Part shown: piece after piece, positions 34,008-43,009 of the stretch | Numbering within the stretch: position 1 is the first letter of the stretch | Layout of the letters: each line of letters opens with the position of its first letter | Source: Vibrio furnissii CIP 102972 | GTDB lineage: Bacteria > Pseudomonadota > Gammaproteobacteria > Enterobacterales > Vibrionaceae | Length of the DNA: 64,000 bases | Assembly (NCBI RefSeq): GCF_000176175.1 | Contig: NZ_ACZP01000014.1 | Span: forward strand, 1,054,001-1,118,000 | Direction: 5' to 3' | Notes under the pieces: generated by a model | The model's input: only the letters and a program-made list of their open reading frames with translations | The model's database searches: none | What the model was told of the DNA's origin: nothing | Position numbers and translations under genes: made by a program

Positions 34008-34931
34008 TTGTCCCGTCATCGGTATACCCTGTTTGGTATTGCAGCGATTTTGTTATGGGGTTGCCTGATGGGGCTGACTCGCACGGTCGCAGAACAATTC
34101 GGCCCGATTGGCGGCGCCGCACTGATTTACAGCGTGGCGTCACTGTTTCTGCTGATCGTGATGGGCGTTCCTAAAGTTCACCAATTCTCTTTGCGCTATG
34201 TGTTGATTGGCGGTGCGCTGTTCGTCAGCTACGAAATCTGCTTGGCGCTGGCCTTGGGAATGGCAAACTCGCGCCATCAAGCGCTGGAAATGGCGGTGAT
34301 CAACTACTTATGGCCCGCTTTGACGGTATTGTTTGCGGTGCTGACCAGCCGTCAGCCCGTTAGCGTGTGGGTGTATCCGAGCATTGCGCTCGCCTTTGTT
34401 GGCGTGGCTTGGACGATTACCGGCGATCAAGGGCTGTCGTTTACGCTGATTGCGAACAACGTGGCCACCAATCCACTGACGTACGCCATGGCGTTTTTCG
34501 GTGCCATTATTTGGGCGGTGTATTGCAACGTCACCAAAATTATTGCCAAGGGCCAGAATGCGATTGGCCTGTTTTTTATCGCGACGGCCAGCGTCTTGTG
34601 GTTTCAATATGCCGTGAGCGATGAAGGCCCGTTGGTATTCACCGCCTCGGGAACGCTCAGTTTAATTTTGACGGGTGTGGTGATGGGCAGTGGTTATGCC
34701 TTGTGGAACGTGGCGATTTTACGCGGCAACATGCTGCTGCTCGCCACCTTATCCTACTTTACCCCTGTGATTTCAACGCTGTTTTCCTCCATGATTCTAG
34801 GCGTGATGCTGGGGGCGAGTTTCTGGCAAGGTGTGGCGATGGTGACCATCGGCTCGCTGGTATGCTGGTGGGTCACGCGAGAGCGCGCGACGAAAAAACG
34901 CCTCGCGGTGCCACACGAGTCAGCGCTATAA
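34008..34931 (+). CDS. yddG: Aromatic amino acid exporter YddG (DMT family)
   Basis: A 307-residue ten-helix drug/metabolite transporter. It follows E. coli YddG along its length, with GPIGGAALIYS, LFVSYEICLALALG, VINYLWPALTVLFA, GDQGLS, FFGAIIWAVYCNVT, YALWNVAILRGN and LSYFTPVIST. The homologue exports Phe, Trp, Tyr and other amino acids. The likely start is TTG 34008, with GTGGAG seven bases before it; GTG 33996 is also in frame. It is the third amino-acid exporter in this window. Confidence 0.85.
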   Translation: MSRHRYTLFGIAAILLWGCLMGLTRTVAEQFGPIGGAALIYSVASLFLLIVMGVPKVHQFSLRYVLIGGALFVSYEICLALALGMANSRHQALEMAVINYLWPALTVLFAVLTSRQPVSVWVYPSIALAFVGVAWTITGDQGLSFTLIANNVATNPLTYAMAFFGAIIWAVYCNVTKIIAKGQNAIGLFFIATASVLWFQYAVSDEGPLVFTASGTLSLILTGVVMGSGYALWNVAILRGNMLLLATLSYFTPVISTLFSSMILGVMLGASFWQGVAMVTIGSLVCWWVTRERATKKRLAVPHESAL

Positions 34932-35339
34932 AGCAACTCCTGTGGCTTCAAACTGCGCTGAGCCTCTGCGCAGTTTGCGTCATTCTTCACTGTCTAAATT
35001 GCAATGCCATGAAACGTTCAATCACGCGAAAATTATTCCGCGTTGAGGCCTTGACATTTATTGACTCGCTTTGTAAAAAATAACTTCTCCTCGCTATATC
35101 TATATTCTTCTTTATATTTATTTTTAAACGTCACCCCAATTAAAAAGCCTTATTTACCCTGTGGGAATCGTCTTACACGTTCGCAGGAAGCGGATGACAT
35201 TATTATTTCTGATTTGTTAATAGACTGTCCCTGTCGCTCAAGTTGTCCCACCTGATTCAGGTGAAGATATTAAACAATAATTTAAGGGTCAATTGTAGGA
35301 CAAAGTCAAAGTCAACCTTCAAATCGGAGAATAGTTATA
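34932..35339. other. Intergenic region upstream of the fimbrial operon
   Basis: A weak hairpin after yddG (34950-34976, AAACTGCGC/GCGCAGTTT, no T-run). The rest is AT-rich and presumably carries the fimbrial promoter. No invertible repeats indicating phase variation were seen. Confidence 0.45.
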
Positions 35340-35873
35340 ATGAATAAGGCACTCACACTAACAACACTTGCAGTATTATTCACGCCATCTCTTGTTATGG
35401 CAGAAAGCGCAAACACAATTACTTTCCAAGGAGAAGTTGCTGACCAAACTTGTTCTGTCTCAGTGAACGGCAATGCTGAATCTCCTGTGGTCCTGCTACC
35501 AACGGTTGCTGCAACAGATTTAACCGATGGTCTTTCGACAGGTACTACAAACTTTTCTCTGGGTGTGACGGGTTGTACTGCGCCAGCATCCAGCCTAAAC
35601 ATCGGCACGGTGTTTGTCGGCAACAACGTTACCGCAGCGGGTAACTTGGGCAACACCGGTACAGCAGACAACGTTGTGCTGCAACTTTTGGAATCTGATA
35701 CAGCCACTGACCCACTGGATCTGACATCAACGGCCACTGCTGCGGGGTTAGTCCTTGCTGCTGGTGAAACTGAAGCAAGCCACAACTTTGCAGTTCGTTA
35801 CTTCGCTGAAGGTGGCGATGCGACTGCGGGTACCGTCATCAGTTCGGTGCAATACGCGCTGACTTACCAATAA
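35340..35873 (+). CDS. Type 1-like major fimbrial subunit
   Basis: A 177-residue pilin. The signal peptide is cleaved after VMA (residue 21). The mature protein has ITFQGEVADQTCSV with C38 and a second Cys at C79 forming the usual pilin disulfide, and ends SSVQYALTYQ with the penultimate Tyr of chaperone-usher subunits. It is first in a five-gene chaperone-usher operon and, by position and small size, should be the shaft subunit. Confidence 0.88.
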   Translation: MNKALTLTTLAVLFTPSLVMAESANTITFQGEVADQTCSVSVNGNAESPVVLLPTVAATDLTDGLSTGTTNFSLGVTGCTAPASSLNIGTVFVGNNVTAAGNLGNTGTADNVVLQLLESDTATDPLDLTSTATAAGLVLAAGETEASHNFAVRYFAEGGDATAGTVISSVQYALTYQ

Positions 35874-35952
35874 TAATGTTTCTTTGTAATCATTCATAAT
35901 AATGGCGGAGTGTGTATACCTCCGCCAAATAATACTTATCGTGAGGGGATAT

Positions 35953-36675
35953 ATGTATTTAGCTCACCGAATAGGTCTAATTATACTGTTGGTTTTTAGC
36001 TTTAATTCAGTCGCCAGTGTCGTGATGACAAATACGCGTGTGATTTATTATGAATCGCAGTCTGATAATGGGATGCAATTTTCAAATAAAGACGACTTCC
36101 CTTATCTTGTTCAAGTCTGGGTCGACGAAGGTAACCCAAGTTCCACCATCCAAACGCAATCCGATAAATTTTCTGTTGTCCCACCTATCTTTAGAATTGA
36201 AGCCAACTCAGGCCAAAGAATCCGAGTATTTAATACCAACAAAGCATTACCCAAAGACCGAGAAAGTGTTTTTTACCTGAATATGGTTCAAATTCCGCCA
36301 ACCAGCAAAGCGGCGGAAAAAGAAAATAAAATGCTCATTGTTTTAAAAAATAGGGTGAAACTTTTTTATCGTCCGACTGATCTTCAAGATTCGGTCGAAG
36401 AGATTGATCGCAATTTATCGTTCTCCGTCAGCAATACCAATGGCTGGCAAGTGGTGGCTCAGAATAACAGTAGCTATCACGTGACCATCAATAACATCGT
36501 GCTGAAGTCTGGCGACAAAACGTGGCCAATCGAAAATAGCATGTTGACGCCCAAGTCGATGTTGCATTGGACACTCAACGATTTTGATCCGTCTTTAACG
36601 AATTACGAAGTGGACTTTTACCTAATTAATGACTTTGGGGCTCATGTAAAGAAAAGTTACTCCATCAAGTTATAG
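35953..36675 (+). CDS. Fimbrial periplasmic chaperone (first)
   Basis: A 240-residue PapD-like chaperone. The signal peptide is about residues 1-23. Ig-like domain 1 has VVMTNTRVIYYES, VQVWVDEG, FSVVPPIFRIEANSGQRIRVF and the YLNMVQIPP strand; domain 2 starts after KLFYRPTDL. It folds and caps pilins by donor-strand complementation. ATG 35953 has GAGGGGAT upstream; the open frame begins earlier at 35902 without support. It precedes the usher by nine bases. Confidence 0.88.
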   Translation: MYLAHRIGLIILLVFSFNSVASVVMTNTRVIYYESQSDNGMQFSNKDDFPYLVQVWVDEGNPSSTIQTQSDKFSVVPPIFRIEANSGQRIRVFNTNKALPKDRESVFYLNMVQIPPTSKAAEKENKMLIVLKNRVKLFYRPTDLQDSVEEIDRNLSFSVSNTNGWQVVAQNNSSYHVTINNIVLKSGDKTWPIENSMLTPKSMLHWTLNDFDPSLTNYEVDFYLINDFGAHVKKSYSIKL

Positions 36676-36684
36676 AAGACAATT

Positions 36685-39579
36685 ATGAAAAAATTGACAA
36701 GTCATTTGATCATCAAGGCTGCTATAACATTCTGGGTGCTGACTCCGATTCACTGCGTGGCGGCTGAAACGTATTTCTTTGATGAAAACCTGTTGCTTGG
36801 GGATGGTTATAACAGTGAATTGCTGAAAAAAATCAGTAATGGCCCTCAGGCGGAGCCGGGTGTTTATCAGCTCGACGTGTACATCAACGCCTCATTTTAT
36901 GGCAGCCATGATGTGTATCTATATGTGAGTGATGAGAGCGAGCATGCCCTCAACGCGTGTTTAAGCGGTGAGTTTTATCAACAGGCTGGCGTATTGCCTG
37001 ACGTCGTGCGTCAGTCGCAAAGCGCCAATTGTGAAAGCGGCGTGCAGATCGAAGGTGTCACGGAACACATTGATATCGCCAAATTGAGGCTGAACTTAGG
37101 CATTCCCCAAGCTTATTTGGTTCGACATCCACGTGGTTATGTGGATTCATCGCAATGGGATGCGGGTGAACCGGTCTTTTTTAGCAACTACACCTACAAC
37201 TATTACCATGCCAATTCCAACCATAGCAATGGCCAGGAATTTCGTTCCGATTCCCAATATCTGGGGCTGAGCAGCGGGTTAAATTTAGGGTTGTGGCACC
37301 TACGAAATATCTCCAACTATCAGCGCGCCAATAATTCAGGGCAAACGAAAGAGCAGTTCAACTCGATTCGTACTTATCTCTCTCGTCCGGTGTCGCGTTT
37401 GAATGGCGAAGTGATTGTCGGGGAAAGTTACACCAGTGGCACATTCCTAGGCAGCATCGGATTTGTGGGGTTGCAGTTTAAATCCGACAGTCGCATGTTG
37501 CCGGAATCTCAGCGTGGTTATGCGCCGGTGGTCAATGGGGTTGCTAACTCAACGGCGAAAGTGATTGTTCGTCAGAACGGTCGCGATATTTACCAAACCA
37601 CAGTGCCAAGAGGCCCTTTCAGCATCAGTGACTTGTATCCTACAAGTTACGAAGGCGACTTAGATGTCGAAGTGATCGAAGCGGATGGATCGAGCAGTCA
37701 TTTTCAGATTCCATTTAACGCGGTCCCCGGGTCATTGCGCCCTGATCTGCTTCGTTACGACATTTCGGTCGGCCGAACGGACGACACACAAGTCGAGAAG
37801 CTGTTTGCGGATTTAACGCTGGAACGGGGTATCAGCAACACCATTACCGGCAACACCGCAGTGCGCCTTTCGGATCACTATTTGGCGATGTCGTTGGGCG
37901 GCGTGTATGGCTCATCACTGGGGGCATTTGGTTCCAACGTGGTGTTTTCGCATAGCGACACGCCCAACGAAAGCACGGAACAAGGTTGGCGTTTGGGGTT
38001 GAACTATAGCCGTTCATTTGGCAGCGGGACGTCAGTCACGCTGGCAGGGTATCGCTATTCAACCGAAGGGTATCGTGAATTGACGGACCACCTCGGGCTA
38101 ATGGCTTTAGACACCGACAATACAACGTACACGTCGACGTCGTTTAACCAGAGTCGTCAGTTTACCCTGACCATGAACCAGAACTTCGGCACCGGAGGCG
38201 TTCTGTATTTGTCTGGCTCTAAGATCCAATATCGCGACAATCGAAAGGACAACGATCAGTTCCAAATGGGGTTTTCAAGCCGACTGGGCCGTGTGAACTA
38301 TGGGGTGACATATGCGCGCCAGTACATGAGCCGTGGCATTGACCCCTTTTCGGGAGAGAGTTTAGGTCGTGAGAAAGAGGACATTGTCTCGCTGAACTTG
38401 TCGTTTCCGTTGGGGGCTGCACATGAACGCAACGCGCCAAATATCAACGCCGGTTATACGCATAGCCAGAGTTCTGGCAGCTCGTATTACATGGGCGCTT
38501 CTGGCGTGCTGGATGACGACGCGACACTGAGCTACGGGATTTCTGCATCTCACGATGAAAGTACAGATGACACAAACCTAGCCATTTCTGGCCAGAAACG
38601 ATTGTCGAAAGTGCAGCTGGGCGCGAGCTACAGCCATTCGGATCGCTATCGCCAGTTTGGTGCCAGTGCTCGCGGCGCCTTGGTGCTGCACAGCGGCGGT
38701 GTGACGGCGGGCCACACGCTCGGAGAGACGTTTGCGATCGTCGAGGCGGAAGGTGCCGAAGGAACCGAAGTGCGTAACTCACAAGGGACGCAAGTCGATA
38801 GTCACGGTTATGCGTTGGTGCCTTCTTTGACGCCGTATCGCTACAACAAAGTGACACTTGGCGCCAGTGGCAGTGAGCAAGTGGAAATTTTGACCAGTGA
38901 GAAACAAGTCGCGCCATATGCGGGTTCGGCGGTCAAAGTGACTTATCAAACGCGTTACGGCCAAGCGGTGCTCTTTACGGTCGACGGCGAGCAGGAGATC
39001 CCCATGGGGGCAGACGTTTCCAGCCCGTCCGGGCAAAGCCTGGGCATGGTCGGGCAAGCGATGCAAGCCTATGTTCGTGTTGAACAGTTGCAGGGCACGC
39101 TACAGGTGACATGGGGTAAAGCGAAAAGCTGTCGCTTTGATTACGACATTCGCGACATTGAACCTGCCAGCATTCTGTATCAAGACGTGCGTTGTGAGGC
39201 GGAAACATCTCCCCTGAACGACCCACAAATGGCTGATCCCCAAGAGAAAGAGCCACAAACCAGCGCCTCTGACACGCTGACGGTGATGGCGCCAGCGGCT
39301 TCGCTGGCTCCATTACCAGCAGTGACACCGGCTGCCACATCAACAGGGATGCGCGGTCAATATTGGGTGGTCGCAGGTGTTTTTGATGAGCTGACGAATG
39401 CCAGCGCCCAACTGGAACGATTGTTGGATTACGGATTTTCAACGACCCAGTTAGTTGGTTATCGCAACCGCCATTGGATCATCGTCAATAAATTTTCTGA
39501 CCTGAAATTGGCGTTTCAAAACAAAAACGACGTGCAAAGGTTTGGGGTGGAATCGTATATCAAGGTAGGAGGTGAATAG
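36685..39579 (+). CDS. Chaperone-usher outer-membrane usher with C-terminal SPOR domain
   Basis: A 964-residue usher. It has a signal peptide, the N-terminal chaperone-binding domain (FDENLLLGDGYN), a 24-strand barrel with plug (FLGSIGFVGLQFKSDSRMLPESQRGYAPVVNG, VIVRQNGRDIYQTTVPRGPFSISDL) and C-terminal domains closing at about residue 837 with a Cys pair. Normal ushers stop there. This one continues through a Pro/Ala/Ser/Thr-rich linker into a SPOR-like domain at about 892-961 (QYWVVAGVFDELTNASAQLERL), which in other proteins binds denuded peptidoglycan. The adhesin gene starts directly after the stop codon. Confidence 0.88.
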   Translation: MKKLTSHLIIKAAITFWVLTPIHCVAAETYFFDENLLLGDGYNSELLKKISNGPQAEPGVYQLDVYINASFYGSHDVYLYVSDESEHALNACLSGEFYQQAGVLPDVVRQSQSANCESGVQIEGVTEHIDIAKLRLNLGIPQAYLVRHPRGYVDSSQWDAGEPVFFSNYTYNYYHANSNHSNGQEFRSDSQYLGLSSGLNLGLWHLRNISNYQRANNSGQTKEQFNSIRTYLSRPVSRLNGEVIVGESYTSGTFLGSIGFVGLQFKSDSRMLPESQRGYAPVVNGVANSTAKVIVRQNGRDIYQTTVPRGPFSISDLYPTSYEGDLDVEVIEADGSSSHFQIPFNAVPGSLRPDLLRYDISVGRTDDTQVEKLFADLTLERGISNTITGNTAVRLSDHYLAMSLGGVYGSSLGAFGSNVVFSHSDTPNESTEQGWRLGLNYSRSFGSGTSVTLAGYRYSTEGYRELTDHLGLMALDTDNTTYTSTSFNQSRQFTLTMNQNFGTGGVLYLSGSKIQYRDNRKDNDQFQMGFSSRLGRVNYGVTYARQYMSRGIDPFSGESLGREKEDIVSLNLSFPLGAAHERNAPNINAGYTHSQSSGSSYYMGASGVLDDDATLSYGISASHDESTDDTNLAISGQKRLSKVQLGASYSHSDRYRQFGASARGALVLHSGGVTAGHTLGETFAIVEAEGAEGTEVRNSQGTQVDSHGYALVPSLTPYRYNKVTLGASGSEQVEILTSEKQVAPYAGSAVKVTYQTRYGQAVLFTVDGEQEIPMGADVSSPSGQSLGMVGQAMQAYVRVEQLQGTLQVTWGKAKSCRFDYDIRDIEPASILYQDVRCEAETSPLNDPQMADPQEKEPQTSASDTLTVMAPAASLAPLPAVTPAATSTGMRGQYWVVAGVFDELTNASAQLERLLDYGFSTTQLVGYRNRHWIIVNKFSDLKLAFQNKNDVQRFGVESYIKVGGE

Positions 39580-40875
39580 ATGGGAAGCAAACATGTCTAT
39601 TATTCGATCTGTGCGTTTATCTTGCTGTTTTTGGCCGTGGTTGAAGACAGCAACGCGGCCAGTTGTACGCGCATTTCCAAGACGCAAGCAACGGATGAAT
39701 ATGGCAGTTATGGCGTTTGGGGTGGTGCTTATGATGCCAATAATGGCCCGTTGAACTTGCCGAGTACAATCAATATTACCGATGAAAATTTCCAGCCCAA
39801 CGGCACCTTGTTGGCGTCTTCGGTGGTGGATTTTGTGCAATATGGGCAAAAAAATGGCTATGACCCAGAGCAGGTTTTATTCTCTTGCACGGCTGACAGT
39901 GCGGGCCAGTTGTACGAAATATATGCCACCAATGGTGATGATTATTGGGGGGGGTATTACAATGATGGTGCTGAATATGGCCTTGATTATGCTTATGCAA
40001 CCTACATTCAAAATATGGTCATTCGAATCACCAATAATGAAACTGGCGAATATTTTAAGAAGAATTGGCAATATCGTACGTTAACGGATCTCGATACGGA
40101 CGCTTCCGGTAATTTATTGGTGAAAGCGAAGAACTTCACCAGTGTCACGATTGAGCTCTATCGCATCGGTAAAGTGCGCGGTGTCACGACCACCGGGTCG
40201 TATCCTCATGCGGGACCGGCTGGTTATATTGCATTTGGCGGGCCGGGGATCTCTTATCCGGCGGATGGCGCAGACAGCCAAACTTCTTATCCGGGTTGGT
40301 ATCTCTATTGGCCCGGTATTATTAACCTTTATTCCAATGTCGCGATTCGCCGCTCCAAAGCGTGTCGCTTCAACAGTGTGACGCCCACTGTGCTGTTTCC
40401 GACGATTTCCACCGAAGAGATCAACAACGGCGGTTCGCGAACCTCCAACATCGACATTACGTATCAGTGTCAATCGGGTTATACCGCTGGCGTGAGCGCG
40501 GGGCAGAACGCCGTTGGTTTTCAAGTCAGCAGTGGTAGTTATTCGGCGGCGCTGGCTGAAGGGTTGACGACTACGGGGTCAGGCTTAACGTACCTATTGA
40601 GCAACCAATATGGCGTGGACAGCAACGTGGCAACGGGGGTGGGGATTCGTTTAGAGCGTGAGGGTACAACCTTAAATTGGTTGAGCGACGCCAACGTCAT
40701 GACCGGGGGCAATGCCGACGGTTGGTACAAACTCAACGGAACACAAGTGGCAACAGACGATGTGGCAGATAGTTATCAAGAGAGTTTTTCGGCCATTTTG
40801 GAAGCGTTACCGGGTCAAACGGCGACCCCAGGGAAAGTCTATGCACAAGCTCAAGTTTTTATTCGCGTTCAGTAG
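39580..40875 (+). CDS. Fimbrial tip adhesin-like protein
   Basis: A 431-residue exported protein with signal peptide to about residue 26. The N-terminal part (about 27-260) is a Tyr/Gly/Asp-rich domain of unknown fold, the likely receptor-binding lectin. The C-terminal part (about 265-431) is a pilin domain with a Cys pair (KACRFN, TYQCQ) and a final beta strand VYAQAQVFIRVQ. Two-domain layout and place in the operon fit a tip adhesin. ATG directly follows the usher stop, with AGGAGGT upstream. The next gene overlaps its end by 35 bp. Confidence 0.72.
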   Translation: MGSKHVYYSICAFILLFLAVVEDSNAASCTRISKTQATDEYGSYGVWGGAYDANNGPLNLPSTINITDENFQPNGTLLASSVVDFVQYGQKNGYDPEQVLFSCTADSAGQLYEIYATNGDDYWGGYYNDGAEYGLDYAYATYIQNMVIRITNNETGEYFKKNWQYRTLTDLDTDASGNLLVKAKNFTSVTIELYRIGKVRGVTTTGSYPHAGPAGYIAFGGPGISYPADGADSQTSYPGWYLYWPGIINLYSNVAIRRSKACRFNSVTPTVLFPTISTEEINNGGSRTSNIDITYQCQSGYTAGVSAGQNAVGFQVSSGSYSAALAEGLTTTGSGLTYLLSNQYGVDSNVATGVGIRLEREGTTLNWLSDANVMTGGNADGWYKLNGTQVATDDVADSYQESFSAILEALPGQTATPGKVYAQAQVFIRVQ

Positions 40876-41560
40876 CCTCACCTTGTTGCAAGGCTTGCTG
40901 TTTACCCTGCCTGCGCATGCGGGCGTGACGGCTGAAACATCGCGGGTTGTGTTTAACAGCAGCAAGAAAGAGCAATCGTTGCAGTTGGCCAATCTCAACG
41001 CTTATCCCGTCATCGTCCAAACATGGATTGATGACGGCAGCCCGCAATCGACGCCGTCAGATGCTCAATCGCCGTTGATCACCATTCCGCCAGTCTTTCA
41101 TTTGGCGCCGGGGGAAGAGAAGCCTCTGCGAATCATCAACGTCAATCAAGCGCCGTTGGCGGTTCACGATCGCGAGCAGTTATTCTGGCTGAATATCTAT
41201 GAAGTGCCGCCCTCGGAAAAGGAGATGGCGTTTCGCTTGCAACTGACGATGCGCACGCAAATGAAAGTGTTCTATCGTCCGCCGGCGCTGAAAAGTAAAC
41301 TCGCCTCACTCACTGACGACCAAGCGTTTTCGCTGCAACGTCAGCACATGACGATCGACAACCGCTCGCCCTTCTTTGTGACTTACAGCCAATTTGTTTT
41401 TGAACATGGGTTGGTGCTGCCCGGCATCATGGTGTCGCCATTTTCGCAAGCCGACGTGTTGTTGCCGCCAACTCATGGGTTAACCGCAGGCGACAACCTC
41501 ACGTTTTCCTATATTGATGATTGGGGCAACGTCAACGAAGCAACTGCATCACTCAAGTAA
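40841..41560 (+). CDS. Fimbrial periplasmic chaperone (second)
   Basis: A 239-residue PapD-like chaperone. The signal peptide is cleaved after PAHA (about residue 25). It has VTAETSRVVFNSSKKEQSLQLANLNAYPVIVQTWIDDG, PPVFHLAPGEEKPLRI and the FWLNIYEVPP donor strand. It is distinct from the first chaperone, so the operon has two, perhaps one each for shaft and adhesin. It begins inside the adhesin gene (ATG 40841); the longer frame from 40712 is not supported. A strong terminator follows. Confidence 0.88.
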   Translation: MHKLKFLFAFSSLTLLQGLLFTLPAHAGVTAETSRVVFNSSKKEQSLQLANLNAYPVIVQTWIDDGSPQSTPSDAQSPLITIPPVFHLAPGEEKPLRIINVNQAPLAVHDREQLFWLNIYEVPPSEKEMAFRLQLTMRTQMKVFYRPPALKSKLASLTDDQAFSLQRQHMTIDNRSPFFVTYSQFVFEHGLVLPGIMVSPFSQADVLLPPTHGLTAGDNLTFSYIDDWGNVNEATASLK

Positions 41561-41590
41561 CGCAGTGAACGCTTCTGCCCTCGACATCAA

Positions 41591-41626
41591 AACCCCGCGG
41601 TCAACATGACGTTGCGCGGGGTTTTT
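41591..41626. terminator. Terminator of the fimbrial operon
   Basis: AACCCCGCG/CGCGGGGTT stem with T-run; it can serve both the fimbrial operon and convergent lhgO. Confidence 0.85.
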
Positions 41627-41668
41627 TATGCTTGCTCGAACTCACGGAGGTTTGATGTGAGCCGCATT

Positions 41669-42904
41669 TTAGGCCGCGTCAGACCATGAAGTGCCCGTTT
41701 TCTCGGCGACTTTATCGCAAATGTAATGGCCGATGGGAATGGCGGAGGTTGCAGCGGGCGATGGCGCATTGCAAACATGTAGTGAGCGCGGGCTTTCCGC
41801 AAACAGAAAGTCATGCACCAGTGAACCATCTTTCATCACGGCTTGGGCGCGAATGCCAGCCGGATAAGGTTGCAAGTCGCTGACCTTCAAGGAGGGGCAA
41901 TATTTCTGCACCATTTTCAGGTAGCCCGGTTTCCACCACGAATTGAACGTTTCAACCAATCCGGTTTTCAGATGCTTGCGGGTGACTTTCCAAAATCCGG
42001 GGAAGGTGAGCATGTCTTTGATATCCCGCAGCGACAGGTTAATTTTGCCGTAACCTTCTCGCTTCCAGCCTTGCACTGCATTGGGCCCGACCGTGACGCT
42101 ACCATCAATCATACGTGTTAAATGCACGCCAAGAAACGGCAGGTCTGGATCGGGAATCGGGTAGATCAGGTGATTGACGATGCGGTTGTGTTTCTCTGGT
42201 AAACGGTAATATTCGCCGCGATAGGGCACGATCTGAAAATCGGTATCGATGTTGAGCATGCGCGTGATGCGATCGGCCATCAAGCCTGCGCAACTGATTA
42301 AAAATTGCGTGCGGAAGGTGTGAGATTGGTTGCCGATTTGGCAGCGAAGCATGATCTGCTCGGGAGTTTCTTCGATATCGAGCACTTCGGTTTTTAAGCT
42401 CAATTCGCCCCCAATGGCGGTGTATTCATCGGCCATTTTTTGTGTCACCAAGCGGTAATTGACGATCGCGGTCGATTTGACATAAATCGCGCCGTTGCCG
42501 GTGATGTTGGGCTCACGTTGACGCAGTTGTGCTTCGCTCAACAGCTCCGCTTCAATGCCGTTCTGCGCGCAGCGTTCATAGAGTGCTTGCATGCGTTGAT
42601 ATTCCACCGGATTGGTGGAAACCAGCAACTTCCCACACTGTTCATACGGAATGTGGTGTTTTTGACAGAATTGAATCGTCTTTTCGACCCCTTCGCGGCA
42701 AAAGCGTGCTTTCCGACTGCCGGGTTGATAATAAACCCCCGCATGAATCACGCCGCTGTTGTGCCCAGTCTGATGCATGGACACGTCATATTCTTTTTCG
42801 ACCACCAGAACACGCGCGTGGGGATGACGTTGTTTGAGTTGCCACGCGGTGGATATCCCTACAATGCCACCGCCAACAATGACATAGTCGTACGACTGCT
42901 CCAT
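41669..42904 (-). CDS. lhgO: L-2-hydroxyglutarate oxidase
   Basis: A 411-residue FAD enzyme that oxidises L-2-hydroxyglutarate to 2-oxoglutarate and passes electrons to the quinone pool. It has the N-terminal FAD motif VIVGGGIVGISTAWQL, then HQTGHNSGVIHAGVYYQPGSRKA, and the C-terminal YPAGIRAQAVMKDG and GHYI blocks. The start is ATG 42904 with TTGGAG upstream; the frame has an in-frame TTG at 42910. It lies 105 bp after glaH on the same strand, forming the two-gene glutarate route that turns glutarate to L-2-hydroxyglutarate to 2-oxoglutarate. Confidence 0.92.
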   Translation of the reverse strand: MEQSYDYVIVGGGIVGISTAWQLKQRHPHARVLVVEKEYDVSMHQTGHNSGVIHAGVYYQPGSRKARFCREGVEKTIQFCQKHHIPYEQCGKLLVSTNPVEYQRMQALYERCAQNGIEAELLSEAQLRQREPNITGNGAIYVKSTAIVNYRLVTQKMADEYTAIGGELSLKTEVLDIEETPEQIMLRCQIGNQSHTFRTQFLISCAGLMADRITRMLNIDTDFQIVPYRGEYYRLPEKHNRIVNHLIYPIPDPDLPFLGVHLTRMIDGSVTVGPNAVQGWKREGYGKINLSLRDIKDMLTFPGFWKVTRKHLKTGLVETFNSWWKPGYLKMVQKYCPSLKVSDLQPYPAGIRAQAVMKDGSLVHDFLFAESPRSLHVCNAPSPAATSAIPIGHYICDKVAEKTGTSWSDAA

Positions 42905-43009
42905 GTACAAATCTCCAAATAGCTTGGCCCGTGTCGGACCACGGGCTGATAATTATCGTTGGGTTTGAACAGGCTCGGTATGAGCCTGTGTGCTGCTTGA
43001 GGCGGTTGA

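Noticed and set aside
34932..35339. Invertible phase-variation switch for the fimbrial promoter
   Set aside because: No pair of inverted repeats of useful length and no recombinase gene nearby.
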